NCBI GenBank assembly: GCA_022605405.1
Contig: JABYQQ010000009.1
Coordinates: forward strand, 1,736,001-1,800,000
Source of the DNA: Earliella scabrosa
Taxonomy: Eukaryota > Basidiomycota > Agaricomycetes > Polyporales > Polyporaceae
DNA: 64,000 nt
Reading direction: 5' to 3'
Part shown: positions 34,624 through 44,290 of the stretch, in pieces
How positions within the stretch are numbered: the stretch's first letter is position 1
Layout of the letters: each line of letters opens with the position of its first letter
Translations under genes and position numbers: made by a program
Notes under the pieces: generated by a model
What the model was told of the DNA's origin: nothing
The model's input: the letters and a program-made list of their open reading frames with translations, nothing else
Databases searched by the model: none

Positions 34624-37600
34624 ATGACCGACAGTCCGACTCCGTTCGCCACGATCGTAAAACGAGGTATGCTGGATCATAACATGCATCCGCGTGATTC
34701 GCTAACCACGAACTTTCAGCGGGGTACCTTACATCTTACGGCACTAGCGACTCAGTACTTACTTCTACCGCCCAGCTACCTACAGCCCTTCCTACCCGTC
34801 AAAGTAAGCAATACACGGTCGTTTATTGTGTATATATCACTCACATTACCCAAAGATGCGCCGCTCTCTGGAAATCGTGAATTTTCCTGCCCGCCCGTCC
34901 CATCCCCCAATCCGCGAACTGACCCGCCGACACTAAATAGCTTAGCTGGAACCTGGATAGCGCAAGGCTTGATCTGGATAAGTGAGCACTAAGTCATCCG
35001 CATCACGCACGCATGTAACTCCGCGACAACAGCCTAGTAGCACGCATCCATGCCGGCCTTCCGATTCAAGTCACCGCGCAGGAGCTCCAGGTGAACCTCC
35101 ACCCCTCGCGGCTTTCCCCTCACGCGTCCGCGACGCTGATGTCTACATACACATAGCTCCACGCCGCCGACGCCGCGGCAGCGATGAGCAGCCAACACCC
35201 CAGCTACTCCACCTTGGCGGCTCGGCTCTGCGTCGCGAACTTGCACCGAGTCACCGAGAAATCTCTCACCCGCTGGGTGACCACATACGGTAACCCACAG
35301 CACTCCCTCGCTACTCCCGCCTCCTGCTCACTGCACCGCATAACAGGTACCACAGCCCGTCTTGACCCAGAGGTCATTAGCGTCATCGAGGAGAATGGGT
35401 TCGCGCTTGAAAGTGCAATCACACATAGCAGAGATTTCGACCTCGACTAGTACGTACCCACTGTACGACAAAACCCAGTCCCTGACGTCCCCCCGACAGC
35501 TGCTCCATCCAGTCCTTGATCCGTTCGTACCTCATTCGCGTCAACGGCGAAACCGTAGAGCGGCCGCAGTTCTTGTTCATGCGGATCGCAGTCGCGATTC
35601 ACAAAACAAACATCGACGCAGTCATCGAAACTTACGAGGCGTTATCTAACCGGCTGTACACCCACGCATCTCCAACTCTCTTCAATGCGGGCACGCAGAA
35701 CAAGAAATTTGCGTCCTGCTTTCTGTATCAACCCAACGTTGACAAACCCGCCGCGCTACAGTTCCTCGCCACCGCACATGAGCTCGACAAGATGTGGCTG
35801 GACGATGGCGGGATCGGGATGTCGTTGTGCACCGTGCCGTGCCGGCGGTAAGCTATCTGATCCCGTCCTTCTAAATGTCACTAACAGTCCTCCGCAGAGA
35901 GACACCGCGGAAGCAGCCGGGCATCATGCCGCTCATGAAGGTGTACGACAGCCACGCGGCGTACTGCGTGCAGAGCCGGGAAAGACGCCCCTCCGCATTG
36001 ACCGCCTATCTACCGATCTGGCACGGAGACGTCGTCCCTTTCATACAGACTCGCACGGCCCGTGCCAGCGAGGAGCAGCGCCTTCGCCATGTATTCCCAG
36101 CGCTGTGGATTCCGGATGTGTTGTAAGCAGCCTCCCCCTCCGCCAGCACCCACCAACATGCCATCCCCGCTGACCTTGCCGCCCTCTTACAGCATGGAGA
36201 AACTCGCCGGTGGACGGGACTGGTACCTGTTCGATCCATCCGACGTCCCCACACTTATCGGTGCATACGGGACGCAGTTCACGGACGCTTACGAAGCCTA
36301 CGTGCGTTCTGGAGTGTACACTGCGAAGATCAACACAGTCCGCATCTGGGAATTCATCTGCAACGCACAAACCGAATCCGGCAGCCCATTCCTCCTGTAC
36401 CAAGACAACGTCAACAGTATGTCCTCTGCCTTCCCGCCCGTCGCCGCGGCTGACCCCACACCAACCCTCCCTTGCCACAGTACGCAATAACCAACAACAT
36501 CTTGGAACCGTCGTATCATCGAACCTCTGCACCGAAATCGTGCAGTACTCCGCGCCGGGCGAAACAGCAGTGTGCACACTCGCCTCAATCGCGCTGCCGC
36601 GCTTCGTGCGAGACCGCGAATCGTTCGACTTCGACTACCTGCACGACATCACGAAACTCGCCGTTCGAAACACAGATCGCCTACTCGATCTCGCCACATA
36701 CCCTACCGACGCTTGCGCCGCAACCAGCAGTAGCACGCGCGCAATTGCCATCGGAGTGCAAGGTCTCGCGGACACGTTCATGGCACTCAAGCTCCCGTAC
36801 GATTCTCAGCTCGCCCGCGAATTCAACATCGCCATCTTTGAAACCATCTACCACGCTGCACTCGAAGAAAGCTGCGCGCAGGCCAAGGAACATGGTCCGT
36901 ACCGCGCGTGGGTCGGCTCGCCCGCCTCGCAAGGCAAACTTCAGATGGACATGTGGCCTACCACCACTAACGGACGACATGACTTTGGCCCTCTGCGAAC
37001 TGCAATCTCCGACCATGGTCTTCGCAACTCAACGTTGACTGCACAAATGCCGACCGCGTCCACTGCCTACATCCTCGGGAACTCCGCAGGGACGGAACCT
37101 TATCCCAGGTGTGTTTTTTTTTCACCGTGCACCGCGTGGCGCGCGCCTGACACAGCACACAGCAACGTCGTCACCCACCAGCTCCTCAGCGGAGATTACA
37201 CCCAACTCTGTCCTTGGCTGGTCACTGACCTGGAGGAACGCGGGCTGTGGGACGAAAACATGCGCATCTCGATCCTTGCCAACCGCGGTACGCGACGCAC
37301 TACAGCCGCTACGAGCTCAACCTGACCACACGACAGGATCTGTGCAGGACATCAACACTGTTCCCGAAGACTTGAAGGCAATCTACCGCACAGCGTGGGA
37401 GATCGACTCGGAAGCCATCATCGACATGGCAGCCGACCGTGCACCCTACATTGATCAAAGCCAATCCTTGTCGCTGTACATGACAAAGCCCGATGGAATG
37501 GTGCTCGTGCGTACCCCGGTCACGGATACGTTGCGTGTCATGCTGACCGACCGTCTGGCTCCCCTCCACTACAGGCCAATCTCCAGCTACGCGCGTGGAA

Positions 37601-37802
37601 GCTAGGCCTAAAAACTGGTCTCTATTACCTCCGGACCCGTCCCCCCGCCTCCGCACTGCCGTACGGACTGGACCAGCGCGACGACACCGCCACAAGCTCC
37701 ACCACCGGCAGCCCGCCTCCTCTCGAGCCCGTCGAAGAGGAAGCCGCTCATATCGAGACGGAAGTCGCCGCGATCGAAGGATGCGAAGCCTGCTCGGGAT
37801 GA
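34624..37802 (+). CDS. ribonucleotide reductase large subunit (class I R1)
   Basis: Reduces ribonucleoside diphosphates with the R2 subunit. Exons, all in phase: 35033-35090, 35157-35289, 35347-35449, 35500-35847, 35898-36122, 36193-36416, 36481-37108, 37163-37287, 37337-37500 and 37575-37802. A 5' part from ATG 34624 (MTDSPTPFATIVKRG) is likely, but its splicing is unresolved. From 35157 the model gives 725 aa. Catalytic features are ASPTLFNAGT with SCFL, SSNLCTEI, AVCTLASIALP, MPTASTAYILGN, the radical-transfer Tyr pair in GLYYLRTRP, and a redox GCEACSG end. Oddities: the N-terminal ATP-cone is not recognisable. The segment after GGIGMSL is short and lacks the usual TGSYIRGTNG-type loop. 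Specificity loop 2 reads VQSRERRPSA instead of the common DQGGxKRxG. So it is probably active, with altered allostery or specificity. Confidence 0.92.
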
Positions 37803-38082
37803 AGACGAACTCACCTGCTCGCGCTCCACCCACAACCAGAGCCGTCCGCACCCGACGCCCCTGCCCTGACCAGTCATCTGCAATAACACCGCCGCAAGTA
37901 CCGCAACAGAAGTCTTCGCCCCAAAGCAGTGTACGATACGCTCCCGTTCCGTCCGCCGATTCCCTGCCTCGCAAAACCACCGACCTGCACTCGTGCTTGT
38001 CTCATGCCGTCGTCGTCGTGTAGCAGAAGTCCTCACTGTAAAGCAATGTACAGTACTGTGATCCATCTTTCGCGCGCACTCC

Positions 38083-38128
<46 letters not shown>

Positions 38129-38458
38129 CCCCCCCCCCCCCCCCCCCCCCCCCCGCGGCCCGCAGCGGCGTTCGAAAACGCTCACCGAGGTCTGACATCA
38201 CCACATCGATGTACCTCCCCCCTCGTGCACCAATCCTGTATAGTAGATATGAACGCCCGAATTCCAATACATGCACTGTTTGCCCCTCCGTGCATACTAG
38301 CTGGTGCGAACAACCGATCACACCGCCTCCCCGTGTCCAGGTCCGCCCGGAGGGCCCGTGTTATAATAAAAAACGGAAACTAATCCTCTCGGGCGTACAT
38401 ATATTTTCACACCCATACGAAATGTTGTTAGAACACCGTAAACATCTGGTGAGGTGCT
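37803..38458. other. 3' flank of RNR large subunit, no gene
   Basis: It contains the CT/C tract annotated separately and two copies of CCGTAAACAT (near 38437 and 38459), the second at the edge of the inverted-repeat element. No coding signal. Confidence 0.45.
38086..38154. repeat. (CT)n followed by (C)29 tract
   Basis: About 20 CT dinucleotides run directly into about 29 consecutive C residues. It lies 0.3 kb past the stop of the RNR large subunit, near the edge of the region 1 gene cluster. The length is prone to sequencing error. Confidence 0.95.
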
Positions 38459-39005
38459 CCGTAAACATTTCAATGGGCGCTTATTGGGGACTTCGCGGAG
38501 CCCATACGGGCGCTAAAAGCAAGAGAGCCAGCAGGATTCGAACCAACGACCTCGCTTAAAACAGTGGCCCCAACAGCACGCTTATCCGCTAGACCAGGGA
38601 AGCATTACAACGTTGTGCATCCATAGCAATAGATACCTGAGTGGCTTGGTCTACTGGCATTCTTTCTCTCAGTCCCCAGAAGGTCATATTGCTTCCAGCT
38701 GCTTTCCTTGTGATGCATTCATAGACGTGAGTAGTAGAGTTGCTTATGTAATACTTGTCATTCTGTCATGTCACAACTTGGCAATATTGATCTATTGATC
38801 TATGTTACTCACGCTGCACTGGCTACAAGTATGCCATTAGCCGAGATCCTACACGTTAATCCTCTGTCATGGAGGTTATGCTCAGCCAAAATCAGCACTC
38901 CCTCTGTCAGAAAACTCATCCTTCGAGGGCTCGGCAATACCCGGTTACCATCAATTAGCGCTCATGCGGGCTACCCCTATTAGGCGCTCAAGGAAATGTT
39001 TACGG
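38459..39005. mobile_element. small element with terminal inverted repeats and internal tRNA-like sequence
   Basis: The left end CCGTAAACATTTC-aa-TGGGCGCTTATTGGGG is matched in inverted form by the right end, which on the minus strand reads CCGTAAACATTTCC, then TGAGCGCCTAATAGGGG. The arms are about 34-36 nt with a few mismatches. The interior of roughly 0.5 kb is more AT-rich than its surroundings, encodes nothing recognisable, and holds a tRNA-like sequence. No clear target-site duplication was found; the flanks read GAGGTGCT and CGCGCTTT. It resembles a MITE. Confidence 0.6.
38524..38603 (-). tRNA. tRNA-like sequence, probably a tRNA-derived or pseudo-tRNA
   Basis: The minus strand has a consensus A box (TGGTCTAGCGG) and a perfect B box (GGTTCGAATCC), followed by a TTTT pol III terminator at 38515-38518. 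The putative 5' strand GCTTCCC does not pair with the 3' side (GGCTCTC), the T stem has a mismatch, and the anticodon arm seems enlarged. I therefore give no anticodon. It could be a decayed tRNA or the head of a SINE, and could still be transcribed by pol III. Confidence 0.5.
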
Positions 39006-39684
39006 CGCGCTTTGCACAAAGTTTGCGGCATGCTTCGAGGATGTTGCAATACGGTGTGAAAAAAGTAAGTCTTTTATGAACGGATATGTTTTCGTTTTTA
39101 TTTAAATGTGCAGAATGAACATCATACTGCGGCTCTCCACCGAAGATCCCGCAAAGCCAGTCGTACGCCGCCTGCGACGGAAGGCCGTCATATTCAGGCG
39201 CAGTAAAGGTCAGCGCAAGGATCCGTATGGTCGGTCGATTCATCTTAGACTCCTCTTCATACGACCCGCCTTGCTCGTCGACCTCCTCGTCTGAACGCAG
39301 GAGCGGGTACGGCTCATTGACTTCGCTGATCCCTTGGGAGCTCAACTCCGATTCGGGTTGCGCTGCGAAGTAATATAGCCTGTGCCCTATGAGCCTCTCG
39401 ATGGTCTGAAGTGCTACATGTGCACATTCCGTCAGAGACTGGGGAACAGTGGACTTGTGTTTCCCGATCGTCGCATCGTAGAACTCCTTGAGCCGCCGCC
39501 GAGCTGTTTCCTCCTTCCAGCCGAGAGCATAGTAGTGCGGTGCTTCTTTGTGACCTGCAGGGGGGTCGGGGAGCCATGATACCGCCGTGGAAGACTCGGA
39601 GGTAGAGTCATCGGTCGGCGAGCCAGGCTCAGGACTCGGAGCGTTGGACATCGGCGCTGGATGATGCTCGAGGAATTCGGTCAC
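38980..39684 (-). CDS. hypothetical protein, 3' end overlapping the inverted-repeat element
   Basis: A 234-aa open frame. It starts MTEFLEHHPAPMSNAPSPEP, with a Ser/Pro/Asp-rich first 60 residues. A folded-looking part follows: GWKEETARRRLKEFYD, ECAHVALQTIERLIGHRLYY, RPTIRILALTFTAPEYDGL and AAYDWLCGIFGGEPQYDVHS. The last residues (KRAVNISLSA) are read from the right inverted repeat at 38980-39005. Either the element's insertion supplied a new stop, or the true last exon ends earlier. No family recognised. Confidence 0.55.
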   Translation of the reverse strand: MTEFLEHHPAPMSNAPSPEPGSPTDDSTSESSTAVSWLPDPPAGHKEAPHYYALGWKEETARRRLKEFYDATIGKHKSTVPQSLTECAHVALQTIERLIGHRLYYFAAQPESELSSQGISEVNEPYPLLRSDEEVDEQGGSYEEESKMNRPTIRILALTFTAPEYDGLPSQAAYDWLCGIFGGEPQYDVHSAHLNKNENISVHKRLTFFTPYCNILEACRKLCAKRAVNISLSA

Positions 39685-39940
39685 CTACATACGTTCACAG
39701 ACGAGTCTCAGCATACCGAACAACCAGACGCCTGGGACCAGCAAACACGGAGAATGTACCGTTGGTACTTGCAGGTTGGAGGACATGGTTTTTGCTGGGA
39801 TTACGTTGCGTAAGTGCTTGGGACTGTCGACGTCGAGCGAAGCAGGTCATTTAGACGCCTTTGTAGCGCGTAGCATGCACGAGGCCCGCTAACCACGCGG
39901 ACCACACGCTTCGTTTCAAACGGCTATTGCTCGTCACCAT

Positions 39941-41419
39941 CTACACAGCCCCCCTATGTGCCGCTTCGAACTCGCCGTCCTCATCAGCAAAATACACATA
40001 GACGCTTGTGAGGGTGTCCCTCAAAGCGAACACCCGATCGGCCAGGGCGCGCGCGGATTGCCCGTCCTCGCGCGCCTCCTCCATCGTCGTCATGTCCGAA
40101 TATTCGACATAGAGCTGGAAGTTGGAGATTGTCGTCGACTGCAGAATGGGGCACAGAGCATTCTGAGGAGTAGACCGTCGTGAGTGCAGGACCGGTAGCG
40201 CACTCGGGGAGCAGTGACGTACCACGATGGCTTGAACATACGAATAAAATAGTACCGACCCGATGGACAACACAAAAGTTTGAAGATCGCGCATTTCAGA
40301 GAAGGCAAACGCTGTGACGAACCGCGGGTCCAGGACGTGCTCTCCGGGCCACAAGGTGTTGATCCTCAAGAACCGGGGGGCCGCATCCTGGAGCACGGCG
40401 TGGAGCTGACCGAAGTCCATTTCAAGCTCGGTGTAGAAGTCCAAGGAGGCGATGTGGCACTTCGCGCCGAGGACGTAGAGAGTCTCTAGGCTCCCCCCGT
40501 ATAGGTACAGGAAGGGCCAAGAACCGTGCTCGGCCTGTGTCATGATGTTCATCTCCCTTGCTCGTTCACCGGCTTCCTCGCCCTCGTCATCTACTCGTAG
40601 GGCGTCGTACGTGGAACATAGATCGTCTGCTATGAGCGCCTGCAGGTTCGGGTACGCCTGGATGAGATGGCCGATCGAGGAGATGCGGCTGCGTTCGAGC
40701 TGCAGTCTCCCCACACACGGAAATTGTGGGGGATCCGGGGTGGTTGCGGCGAACTGACAGTGAATGTTTTGAAGAGTGAACCGAGCGGGCGAGGCTTGCA
40801 GGAGGACGGCGGGATTCCGGTCTTCTCGCGTCAACTCTGCTTCGGAAACCCTCCCAAACGAGAGGTACAACGATAAGAGAGGGGCGCTGATAGCGCGGAG
40901 TAGATTGGAGCAGCAAGGGCCTGCTTCGGAGAGCGAGAGATGTTGAAGTTGGCGGAAGGAAGCTATGGCAGCGAGCAGTTGCGCGGCCTGACGACTGGCT
41001 AGTAGCGACTCGGTGGCATTGGTGATGTATAAGAATTTGAGGTTACATGCGAACGGATCCAGGACAGCATCAAATACGACACCCAGAGCCCGTGCGACAA
41101 GTGCTTTGAGTTCATCATCGTCGATTTCGATGTCGATGGAGAGGGAACGGAGGAACCAACAGCGACGTAGAATCCCAGTCAGTGCGACCTTTTCCATGTC
41201 TTTGACGAATTCGTTGCTGAGGAATGTAGAAAACGAGAGGACCTGAGGGGCGCTCTCTAGAGCAACGTGATCGCCGATGAGATACTTGACACCGTCTTCG
41301 TGAAGAGAACGGCAACACTGCATAAGTCGGGATATGGTATCCCTGTCAGCGAAGGACATGACGAGGTTCCAGATATCGCGATTGAGCTTCGGTCGTTCCA
41401 TGATATCCTGTTCATTCAA
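39941..41419 (-). CDS. F-box / leucine-rich-repeat-like protein
   Basis: The N-terminus MERPKLNRDIWNLVMSF-ADRDTISRLMQCCRSLHE is a fungal F-box-like motif (residues about 7-45), normally a Skp1-binding module of SCF ubiquitin ligases. The rest is a long LRR-like body with repeated L-x-x-L-x-L patterns (FLRSLSIDIEID, LKFLYITNA, LQHLSLSEAG, LQALIADDL), ending in an acidic tail. A probable 60-nt in-frame intron (GTACGT to CTCAG) lies at 40163-40222, so the protein is about 472 aa rather than 492. It looks like an ordinary host gene and is unrelated to the F-box/NTase family. Confidence 0.75.
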   Translation of the reverse strand: MNEQDIMERPKLNRDIWNLVMSFADRDTISRLMQCCRSLHEDGVKYLIGDHVALESAPQVLSFSTFLSNEFVKDMEKVALTGILRRCWFLRSLSIDIEIDDDELKALVARALGVVFDAVLDPFACNLKFLYITNATESLLASRQAAQLLAAIASFRQLQHLSLSEAGPCCSNLLRAISAPLLSLYLSFGRVSEAELTREDRNPAVLLQASPARFTLQNIHCQFAATTPDPPQFPCVGRLQLERSRISSIGHLIQAYPNLQALIADDLCSTYDALRVDDEGEEAGERAREMNIMTQAEHGSWPFLYLYGGSLETLYVLGAKCHIASLDFYTELEMDFGQLHAVLQDAAPRFLRINTLWPGEHVLDPRFVTAFAFSEMRDLQTFVLSIGSVLFYSYVQAIVVRHCSPSALPVLHSRRSTPQNALCPILQSTTISNFQLYVEYSDMTTMEEAREDGQSARALADRVFALRDTLTSVYVYFADEDGEFEAAHRGAV

Positions 41420-42310
41420 TTAGATGATAGATGCTTGTACACAGCTCTCAGTGTATAGAGAATGCAAGAGCACCTTTGAGTGGCAGCGTCTCGGGATTCC
41501 TCAACTCGAATGCCAACTTCAACTTGAAGTTGCACTGGTAGTCGGCTCCGTACAGTCGACAACGCCCTATCAGAGAAGTTCAGCAATGAGCTAGCACCTA
41601 CAATTAGCTGATTCCACGACTTACGGCGGGCAAAACGAACGCAAGGGCAGCTTGCATTCAAGCGTTCTGTGCAAAGTTTGCTTGCAAGATGCGGCAAAGC
41701 CCGGTCCGCGGTGCCTTGAAGCTGATGACGTCACTACGGATCACCCGAGCGCGTTCAGCGTTCATCGCATGTTCGACTTGTCGCGTCCTCAAATGACTGC
41801 CATTCAGTGAGCCTACAGGTAAGCACTGTGGTCTCTTTCGCATCCTCAAGGTGGCCTGCTACATATGCTTTGCTAAACGTAAATCGTTGAGTGACAGCGG
41901 CCGACCTACGCACAAGCTCCTCACGACAGAACGTCCGGCCGCAGCCTGTGGCCACGAGCTGCCTGCTAGACGCAAGAGCCGCGGGGCACATGTCTCAGCT
42001 CGCCCCACCTGCGAAACGTTCGTGAACTTCATGTACAGCTTCTCCCCACCCTTGCGGTCTCTGCGATCCACTTCGCCGGTCTGTGGGGCCGCCATATGTG
42101 CCCCTCGGCATTCAGTCCGGCGCGTGTCTGGCACAGGCGCGAGCCCAGCACGCCTCCCGACGGGAATATGACGTCCTTGCACGTCCTTTTGCGAGGCTTC
42201 CCGTCTTCGGCCTGCGGGTACGGCACGGGGTCGCATTGCCTTCCGAGGGGAATAGCGTTTGGCTTCGCGAGACGGAGCGGGATGTGGTATACGTGCGTGC
42301 ACCACCGACG
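41420..42310. other. intergenic between F-box gene and secreted-protein gene
   Basis: No supported gene. It should contain the promoters of both diverging neighbours. Frames at 41859-42344 (minus) and 42096-42740 (plus) are artefacts or shadows. Confidence 0.4.
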
Positions 42311-42311
42311 A

Positions 42312-42318
42312 TATATAA
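42312..42318 (+). promoter_or_regulatory. TATA box of the secreted-protein gene
   Basis: TATATAA lies about 120 bp upstream of the ATG at 42439, followed by a CT-rich stretch (ACTCCACATCCACTCACC) typical of start regions of strongly expressed fungal genes. Confidence 0.65.
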
Positions 42319-42438
42319 GACGTCTGCTTGAGCTCACTCCACATCCACTCACCTCACAGCAGCTTTCCCGCTCACGTACCTTTACCCGCTCTACTCCGCG
42401 ACCCATAATATCTCAGGCTCGCCAACGCCAACGCCGGC

Positions 42439-42978
42439 ATGAAGTCCTTCTTCGCTCTCTGTGCTCTCGTCGCCTCTACGTTCGCGCAGAACGTCGCCAT
42501 CGGCGCACCCGCGGACATGACCACCATCACCCCAGGGAGCGACCTCACCGTCCGAGTGGACCGCCCGGTACGTACCGTTTCTCCGCCCCTCAGACGCCCT
42601 CCTCACCTCCTCTTGCAGAACTCCCTCACGGGCTCCGAGGAGGTCGTCGTCGTGATCGGCCTCTGGCCGTGCCAGGGCTCGTGCGCGGACCAGAACGTGA
42701 CCGAGATACTCGGGAACGTCGTCTACAAGGGCGCGTTTGACCCCCAGTACGACACGAACGAGCCCGCGGGCGTGCCCCCGCACCAGAACTTCACGGTCAC
42801 CGTCCCCGAGTCGTTCACGAGCGGCCAGGTCAGCCTCGGTGTTGTGCACGTAGCACTTGTTGGGGTGAGTGCACCTGTTGCGAGACGAGGTTGAGGGTTC
42901 CTTAGCTGACGATTGCGGTTATAGGCGTCGATGTCTCCCTTGTACGAGTTCAAGAATGTCACGCTGCTGGTGGAGTGA
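42439..42978 (+). CDS. small secreted protein of unknown function
   Basis: Exons 42439-42567, 42619-42864 and 42925-42978 with two phase-0 introns of 51 and 60 nt give 142 aa. A signal peptide (MKSFFALCALVASTFA, cleaved before QNVAIG) is followed by a probable beta-rich domain: TPGSDLTVRVDRP, NSLTGSEEVVVVIGLWPC, PPHQNFTVTVPESF, QVSLGVVHVALVGASMSPLY and FKNVTLLVE. Cysteines (WPCQGSCAD) may form a disulfide, and sequons NVT and NFT are present. It belongs, by recollection, to a widespread basidiomycete secreted family without known function. The TATA box and tight introns suggest good expression. Confidence 0.85.
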
Positions 42979-43958
42979 GGGGTCTTGCCAAGCTGACCTC
43001 GTGGTAACGGGTTTGAATGTTTCGGACATGGACTACGCGGACGCACCTTAGCAACCATATAGTACACCTCGTTATTGAGAACTACACACGTCCTCCGAGG
43101 GTCCAACGCAAGCGCAGTCCGACATCGCGCACCGAATCATCACGGGCCCCGTCTAGACTCCGCACGTTTCTCCTCTTGCGCCGCCGCGTCTTCATCGCCA
43201 GCTTCTCTTCAGCAGCAGCGAGAGCCTCTTCGTCATCTTAACTGCCACTCGATCCACTCCTCGGAGCTGGCGCTCGCCTGGCGGTACCAGGCCGTCCCCA
43301 CCTTCCCCGCCCTTGCCCCGCGCGCGCCGCTTCTCCTCCTGGCGCTCCTTTTTCCACTTCTTGAGCGTCTCGTCGAACCCGTTCATCGCGCCAGATTGTC
43401 TGCACCATACGCCAACGCACGGCGCAGTGCGGCGCACATCACGTGCCTTCAACCGTGCGCCGCACACCACGTGACTTATTTGATCCCGCCTGCCTAATCT
43501 GGTGGTACCCCACTGGTCCTTTAGCCAACCCCATCATGCCAACCCCCGCCCACCACTGCCCTCTCCCTCAACCCACCCACCCAGTCCCTGTCTCTATGCA
43601 GAGCATACGTCTATCCATGCACAGCCTACGTGTGACCCCACCATTTATCTCCTTGTTTCTGCCGAGCCTACCTCATCGCCATCAAGCCCTCCCTCGATGC
43701 TTGTCTCCGTGTGGTTACTGTCTTCATTCCCTTATGCCGCGCTGGCTCCCCGTACCCTGGGTCCCTCCTCCCTCTGTCTCTTCTAGCCTAGACGCAGGCT
43801 CACCCTTGAGCTCGCTCGCAAGCTCTGAACCCCCTCTCCCCTCCGTGTGTAAGACCCTACGCTATGGCGCCCCGTCGTCAATTCTCTCATGTCCTGTCTA
43901 GGCCCTCTTAATAGGCCCTTCCGCCCCCGCAGGGCCTGCCGTTCCTATCCTTCAGCTG
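42979..43958. other. mostly intergenic, C-rich
   Basis: Apart from the small candidate at 43233-43386, nothing is supported. 43500-43900 is pyrimidine-rich, with composition-driven open frames. Confidence 0.4.
43233..43386 (-). CDS. candidate small gene or last exons, low confidence
   Basis: The minus strand reads MNGFDETLKKWKKERQEEKR (charged helix). A separate frame further on reads GTAWYRQASASSEEWIEW and then a stop at 43233-43235. The two could be joined by a short intron near 43300. The amino-acid texture looks real but no family is recognised. Confidence 0.28.
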
Positions 43959-43959
43959 C

Positions 43960-44290
43960 TACCGCACCCTCGCAAGGCTCGCAGGGCTCCCAAGGTCGAG
44001 GTGTCTAGGTCTTCCTAGGCTCGTAAGCTCGTAAGGCGACCTCGTATGGCCACCACCTCGTGAGCTTGTAAGCTCGTCAGGCCGGCACCTGGTCAGCTTG
44101 TAAGCTCGTAAGGCCCTCAGCCACGCCACCAAGGTCCTACGGCCATCCACCTCTTGCTGGCCTCGTAAGCTCGGAAGGCCCTGAGGAGCCGCCACAGGTC
44201 ACACCGCCGTCCGGCTCTTCGTAGGGTCGTGAGGTCCGAAGGCCCTCCCAACCTCGTAAGGCCGTCCAGGTCTTCATAGGTCGTCATGTC
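43960..44290. repeat. degenerate tandem repeat with GCTCGTAAG core
   Basis: Imperfect units containing CTCGTAAGCTCGTAAGGC recur: CTCGTAAGCTCGTAAGGC, CTTGTAAGCTCGTCAGGC, CTTGTAAGCTCGTAAGGC, CTCGTAAGCTCGGAAGGC and others, separated by GCC-rich spacers. No coding potential. Related units occur in inverted orientation near 61.72-61.86 kb. Confidence 0.8.

Noticed and set aside
296..37802. Integrated large DNA virus as the source of the RNR and NTase genes
   Set aside because: Spliceosomal introns occur in nearly every gene, no capsid, packaging ATPase or viral polymerase was seen, and the transposase is a Helitron.
38524..38603. Functional tRNA gene with an assigned anticodon
   Set aside because: A and B boxes are good, but the acceptor stem does not pair and the anticodon arm is irregular.
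39005..41690. Shared TGCAAAGTTTGC-like words near 39.01 and 41.67 kb as element ends
   Set aside because: The match is short and imperfect, within chance for 2.7 kb.
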